From Siphlonurus alternatus (lineage: Eukaryota > Arthropoda > Insecta > Ephemeroptera > Siphlonuridae): a stretch of DNA of 64,000 bases. Every line of letters starts with the position of its first letter. The first letter of the stretch is position 1. The notes below the pieces were generated by a model. That model ran no database searches, had not been told where the DNA came from, and saw only the letters and a list, made by a program, of their open reading frames with translations. The translations under genes and the position numbers were made by a program. Positions 60,101 through 64,000 of this stretch are shown here, in pieces. The stretch spans positions 43,008,979-43,072,978 of the forward strand of contig OX463780.1 in the NCBI GenBank assembly GCA_949825025.1, in the 5' to 3' direction.

Positions 60101-63100
60101 TTTTCCTGTGTAAAATATGTATATTCATTTTGGTGTGATATTGGAGCGTGGAGCAATACATTGTATAAATTAATTCACCAAACCAATCTGGCCTGCGTGT
60201 TTGCATCACTATAACTCCTGGTATCTCCATCACTCTGCTAGACATCCATGCAAGGGTCTCACATGGTTACTAATTGTTTCAGGCGCGATTCCAGCAGCGT
60301 CAACTGCAGGAAAAAGAACAAAAGTTGCTTCAGATGCTGGAGAGTCAGCAACAGAGAGCTCTTCAGCGAGTTGGAGGCCGTGGCAGCGCGGGTTCCAGCA
60401 CCTCTTCCAGCTCGAGCACCTCGTCCACGTCTACGGGCAAGGTGCGCTTGATGTTCGAGGAACGACGTACCACCGTGCCCGCCCAGCCTCGTCGTGGCGG
60501 CGCTCGCTCCGGTCCTGCTGCTACCACCGGCTGGGACCGCAGCTACCCGCTCGACCCTCTCGCCAAGAACACGCGGTCCGGGGTTGCGTCGGCCGCAACC
60601 AGCCGTCCGTCCGTACCCCGCGGTATACCAGCACCGAAACCGAGCAACACACGCACCAAACTAGACCTCGATGTGTCTCTGAGACCAATCAAAGCCACGT
60701 CACTCATCAGAGATACAAATGCAAATAGAGTACTTTCACCTAATGATGATCTACAAACTTCAGCGGTGTTTGGAAAATTGGCTAACGTTGGATTACGTAA
60801 TGGATCTAATAATAACCTTGATGATGATGACTTAAGTGATGCACCAGTCGCTCCTCGTAAGCCGACGGTCAAGTCTCTTGCAGAACCCAAGTTTAGACCT
60901 GCACCAGCTAAGAGAGTCGAGGTAAGTCTTTCTCGCCTTTCCTGCTGCAATCTCATAATTGGTCATCCGTTCATGAACCTCGACCGCCTAATAGTCAACT
61001 TGTCTTACCATACGGCGGCTGCCGCGCCCTTAAAAGGTTGAATCATACACACGGGATGTGGGGGAGTAAATTTAATGTAGTGGTTATAGCTTTTTCAGTA
61101 AGTCTGTACGAGTGCGAGCCATGGTACCACTCCCCTAACATTTTTCCCGTGTTGCGTGAGATATTGCCTCGTGTTAAATGCATGCGGGGAAAATTTGTAT
61201 AAAAGCATCAATTCCTCTTCACAAGGGTCTTTTCTGGTATCATCCCCTATATATATAGAAGCTAGGGGAGGTTTATTTGACTATACTGAGTCGTTCAACG
61301 TAGCACGTACTACAAATTTTAATAAATATTTTAATGTAAATATTATTCAAAATGAAAATTGATATGGGTGTACCATAGACACATACACAACTTAAAATAT
61401 GAATTACGATGTAATTAAAGGAGCGCGCCTCCCACTTCTTAGTGAATTACTATAAATTTAAAATGATTTTTTTATATGCACATTATGCTATGTTAAATGG
61501 GATTATATAATATACATTAATAATATTTAATTATTAATTTTTTAGTATGAAGAACACTATACCAGTACAATATTATTATATATTTTATACGAACTGTTCT
61601 CGTAATTTTTACATATCTATATTATAATATTTCAACGTTGATGTAAGCATAAAAAGTATAATTGTTTATATTTCATTGTTTTATTTTATTTGTAACTGAA
61701 TGGGGTACTGACCGGTATTTGAGTTAGCAATACTAGTAAAAAGTACTGTGAATTCTATGAAGAATGAGCCCTATTAGAGCACTCTGCGACAATTTGCTGA
61801 TTTTATATGAATTTTTAAAACTTTTTTTGATGACGTCATACCATTGAATCTTAAATGGGAAAATGCATCAGTTAACATTGCTAAAATGAAAAGTTATTGA
61901 GGTAGAACTTTGAAACCTTCATTATCGTGATTCTATAGCACCTATAAAAACCTTGCAAATGAATTTTTGGTTACATTTCAATATTAAGTATGGGATTTGG
62001 TAATGTTAACTGATCTATTTTCCCATTTAAGATTCAATGGTATGACGTAATTTTTGAGAGGTTTTAAAAATTCATATAAAATCAGGAAATTGTCGTAGAA
62101 TGCTGTAATAGGGCTTGTTCTTCATGAAATTCTCGTGCCTTTTGAAATTATGACAAAAACTTGAAACTTTTTTTTTGGTCAGTACCTCATTACTAAAATT
62201 GAGTACGCAATCCTCCCAATGTTGTTATTACTTTTTGTATTGTTGTAATTTTTTAAATATTTACAAGTGTTGTCACTGACGGTTCTAAAAATTTGTGTGA
62301 CGTCTAGTTTTGTGCTGAACATTAATAGAAAAACATAATGTCTAAACCTCGTCAAATTACGACTAATAAAACTTTGGGGTATCAGCAGGCCCGCAATACT
62401 GTCGCTCCGCCTGCAAAAATAACGCCTAGTCCGGCACGCCGGCCCACGCCTCCGAGCCCTGTGAGGAGCAGTGCTAGCAGTGGTCCGAGCTCGTATGCGG
62501 CCTCCCCAGAGCCCAGGGTGAGTGCTAGTATATGTGTGTACAAGTACTAGCTGTACTCTAGTTCTATGGGAAGATCTCAAAATAACGAATCTTTTTCTTT
62601 ACTTTATTTAATTTTTTATATATATAAAAAAGTAAAAATTTATTAATTTTGGGTCTTGTAATGGAGAATACTGTAGTTTACTTATTGGCTTTAAATATTA
62701 TCATTTTAGAGTATTAAATGTTTATTTAACCCTTCCTAAGAAAATTTTCCAAAGAGATTTAATTGTATTTTGTGAAGTACAGTTTCTTGTAATTAAGCTC
62801 AACTATAATTAATATAATTATTATATGTACATTTTGATCATTGAAATGCTATAGATAAAAAGTTGATCTTGTGTCAAGTTCTGCTCCAATTTTCTTATTA
62901 GCTATTGCTCATTCTCTAAAGCTCTAGCTCAATAAACATGTAGCTTAAAAAAATGCAATAAAAGTACATAATTTTTCTTGATTTGTTATGTTAAAAAAAT
63001 TCTACTGTATGTACATTATATAACAAACGAAACCTTATATAAGCGTGCTGTCTGTAAATGATGTATTGTTTCCTTTAAATAATAACTGTTATTCATGTTA

Positions 63101-64000
63101 TGATCATGATAACAAGTATAAGAATTTCATTTTTTTTTTTTTTTTTTTTTTTAAGTTCAAATTTTGTCTGTAATTACGTTGTGTGGCATGCAAGCCGGCC
63201 AAGAAGTGTAATCTATCTAAATTTAGATTGTGATCATACAACCTTAATCGTGAAAATTTTCTTTGTCAAGGGTTTCTCGGAATGTTACTGCGTAGTTTCC
63301 GCCTTTAACCTTGTCCAGCTACAGAATATTGATTCTAAAAATGTTAACAAAAATAATATTTTTAATATAACAAAAAATGTTGACCTTTCAATGTTTTTCA
63401 ATGCTACATTTATAATTGAACAAGGTTCAATTGGTTGGAAAACTTTCTTGATATTAGTTTTCTGACAACACTTTATAGATTTAAGATATTCTTAAAGTTC
63501 TTCGTACTGTTAATTATGTAAATATTATTATTAAATAATGAAGTAAAACTTAATTGTGTCCGTGAAACATGCATGAAACACGAGTTTTTATATGTAATGC
63601 AAATGCTTAATCCTGCCCCAAACCAATAAACTATATTATATTTTAAATTACGTCATTTAACGCACACTTAAAATGTATAATTATTAAATTATACCCTTAA
63701 ATAAGATTGCAAGAATTATGTTGCATACCAGGTATAGACAAGGAAATGTCATTTTCTAATCTTGCTTTGACGACTTTTTAAAGAAAATGCTTTAAGCCCG
63801 CTTTTATATTACAGGACCTAAATTTAAGTACTATAATATCATAGCTGGTTAAAAATTGTATTAAAATTTTGAATTTTGAATTTCTACGCATGTTATTGAC
63901 TGTGCGACGTTGCAGAAGCTGTCCTCTGCCTCGTCGTCTGCCCGCGGTTCCGCCGGTTCTCCAGCTTCGGACGCCGGACCAAGAGCCTCGTCACCCGGCC
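45052..64000 (+). CDS. Gln-rich coiled-coil, Ser/Pro-rich protein, possibly ZC2HC1/FAM164-type (partial)
   Basis: Exons 45052-45180, 60283-60921, 62329-62517 and 63916 to beyond the window are all phase 0 and join without stops (43, 213, 63 and at least 28 codons). The protein begins MASSMLQHQQHSAF. A helical Gln/Glu-rich segment follows across the exon 1-2 junction (RLAQMQ then ARFQQRQLQEKEQKLLQM), then a Ser/Thr run, KVRLMFEERR, GWDRSYPLDPL, an acidic DDDDLSDAP patch, and Ser/Pro/Arg-rich exons. The WDRSYPLDPL piece recalls 'VDRAFPLKP' of ZC2HC1C, whose C2HC zinc fingers lie near the C-terminus and would be right of this window. That identification is from memory and tentative. A basic, Ser/Pro-rich make-up suggests a cytoskeletal or nucleic-acid-associated role, but I assign none. 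Confidence 0.7.
45181..49799 (+). other. Intron, AT-rich
   Basis: No exon confirmed. A GC-richer patch at 46800-47000 has open frames on both strands without recognisable similarity. A second one at 47680-47800 has none. Confidence 0.45.
49640..49790. repeat. Decayed snap-back element
   Basis: TTTCTAGCATACAATTTTTCCTTA-like words at the left face AAGGAAAAAATTATATGCAAG-like words at the right, with 'TTTTCTTG' in the centre, as in the element at 3459-3606. Confidence 0.45.
49800..50013. promoter_or_regulatory. GC-rich intronic island with TGACGTCA
   Basis: A GC-rich patch (49840-49980) is followed by TGACGTCA at 50006-50013. Open frames exist in several registers on both strands, and none resembles a family. 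Possibly an internal promoter or enhancer. Confidence 0.3.
50014..53640 (+). other. Intron with scattered GC-richer patches
   Basis: Patches at 50540-50720 and 51100-51300, TGACGTCA at 52813-52820, and AT-rich DNA elsewhere. No exon supported. Confidence 0.4.
53641..54190. promoter_or_regulatory. GC-richer intronic island with TGACGTCA
   Basis: TGACGTCA at 53803-53810. The segment 54012-54121 follows an ACACAG acceptor and reads 35 codons (EVNIEEAVIIRDSALPLVTM and an acidic end) to TGA. It might be an alternative terminal exon, but nothing else supports it. Confidence 0.25.
54508..54678. mobile_element. Hairpin MITE with GGGYGCGATTCACRAAGCAG ends
   Basis: A 171-bp near-perfect palindrome from GGGCGCGATTCACAAAGCAG to its complement, with the repeated word AACCACGTTTA in each arm. 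ATA stands on both sides, so a short target duplication is possible. Its ends resemble those of the element at 38131-38271. Confidence 0.88.
54679..56540 (+). other. Intron, mostly AT-rich
   Basis: A GC-richer patch at 55110-55400 includes TGACGTCA at 55303-55310. No exon seen. Confidence 0.45.
56541..56897 (+). CDS. Candidate alternative first exon in a CpG island
   Basis: A GC-rich island opens with TGACGTCA (56541-56548). ATG 56583 begins 105 codons (MTAVVVKQSLSDPLTG onward) ending at a possible donor GTATGA (56898) in phase 0, so it could splice directly to exon 60283. Two segments repeat with mostly conservative changes, WHRVDAMGNPFFDLPDE and WRRVDVMGSPVFEPSDP. Open frames also exist in another plus frame and on the minus strand, so coding status is unproven. 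Confidence 0.3.
56898..59006 (+). other. Intron, AT-rich
   Basis: TGACGTCA at 58438-58445, followed by a promoter-like change in composition. An 84-codon frame at 57712-57966 is AT-driven and not supported. Confidence 0.4.
59007..59123 (+). CDS. Candidate alternative first exon, Pro-rich
   Basis: ATG 59007 has a good context (CGCCATGG) and begins METLVRVLPRCPPPPSRS. A possible donor TTA/GTATAT at 59124 leaves phase 0, compatible with exon 60283. A second GT at 59119 would be out of phase. The island is far more GC-rich than the intron, but it has no recognised domain. Confidence 0.3.
59124..60282 (+). other. Intron
   Basis: AT-rich, ending in the acceptor TAATTGTTTCAG at 60282. Nothing else seen. 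Confidence 0.55.
60283..60921 (+). CDS. Large coding exon of the right-hand gene
   Basis: 213 codons between TTGTTTCAG and GAG/GTAAGT. In order: helical ARFQQRQLQEKEQKLLQM, GGRGSAGSS and a Ser/Thr run, KVRLMFEERR, GWDRSYPLDPL, a basic Pro-rich region, an SLRPIKATSLIRDTNANR stretch, NNNLDDDDLSDAPVAPRKP and a basic end. Strongly GC-rich in its first half. Confidence 0.82.
60922..61701 (+). other. Intron
   Basis: Nothing recognised except AT-rich text. Confidence 0.6.
61702..62188. mobile_element. 487-bp snap-back element in an intron of the right-hand gene
   Basis: Inverted ends GGTACTGACC and GGTCAGTACC. Long arms include CATTGAATCTTAAATGGGAAA and its complement, and 'TTTTATATGAATTTTTAAAAC'. 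TGACGTCA (61831-61838) stands in the left arm, decayed to TGACGTAA in the right. Confidence 0.88.
62329..62517 (+). CDS. Ser/Pro-rich exon of the right-hand gene
   Basis: 63 codons from an ATTAATAG acceptor (a weak polypyrimidine tract) to AGG/GTGAGT. Reads KNIMSKPRQITTNKTLGYQQ to SYAASPEPR, phase 0 at both ends. The internal ATG 62338 could also serve as a start for a shorter isoform. Confidence 0.6.
62518..63915 (+). other. Intron
   Basis: AT-rich, with a T run at about 63129-63152; a 121-codon frame at 63100-63465 is AT-driven and not supported. Confidence 0.5.
63916..64000 (+). CDS. Ser/Ala-rich exon, cut by the window edge
   Basis: Follows a GACGTTGCAG acceptor and reads KLSSASSSARGSAGSPASD and on to the edge in phase 0, continuing the Ser/Pro-rich style of the previous exon. 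Confidence 0.7.

Noticed and set aside
60201..60956. Frames of 175, 137 and 67 codons around the large exon
   Set aside because: They are alternative frames of the exon at 60283-60921, whose own frame is bounded by splice sites and joins neighbours in phase.

Overview
The window is nuclear DNA of an animal, probably an arthropod. It is very AT-rich, with short GC-richer exons separated by long introns and canonical GT/AG splice sites. It carries many (TA)n microsatellites and a dense load of small inverted-repeat DNA transposons. The decoded eIF1A and thymidylate kinase proteins are clearly metazoan, and the eIF1A C-terminal half looks arthropod-like from memory. I could not place the species. 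I saw no bacterial operons, CRISPR arrays, rRNA or tRNA.

Genes, left to right: (1) an isolated first exon of a THAP-type zinc-finger protein (+, 2117-2208) behind a promoter-like stretch; (2) a complete seven-exon RAD51C-like recombinase gene (+, 15012-21975); (3) a complete five-exon thymidylate kinase gene, DTYMK (-, 25941-29136), convergent with RAD51C; (4) a complete five-exon translation initiation factor eIF1A gene (-, 30430-35093) that ends in a two-codon terminal exon; (5) one terminal coding exon of a membrane protein (-, 36358-36506) that resembles the fourth transmembrane segment of a Cys-loop ligand-gated channel; (6) the 5' part of a large plus-strand gene (about 43.1 kb to beyond the right edge) encoding a Gln-rich helical segment plus Ser/Pro/Arg-rich exons, possibly a ZC2HC1/FAM164-type protein. 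All recognised coding exons of gene 6 are phase 0. Several GC-rich islands inside its 15-kb first intron could be alternative first exons or promoters.

Mobile DNA dominates the rest. The most striking object is a 4.5-kb element (6806-11321) with long imperfect terminal inverted repeats and a TAA target duplication, PIF/Harbinger style. It contains a 162-bp satellite organised as 324-bp dimers, a field of AAGATCTTGC palindromes, and a few exon-like pieces. Other elements are six copies of a long hairpin family bounded by TTAA, two hAT MITEs and a larger hAT derivative with exact 8-bp target duplications, a Tc1/mariner-type MITE, and several other snap-back elements inside introns.

The genes have housekeeping roles (DNA repair, dTTP synthesis, translation initiation) and do not form one pathway or operon. 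Gene 6 has an unusual regulatory landscape: the full palindrome TGACGTCA occurs seven times between 42.9 and 58.5 kb, mostly near the GC islands.
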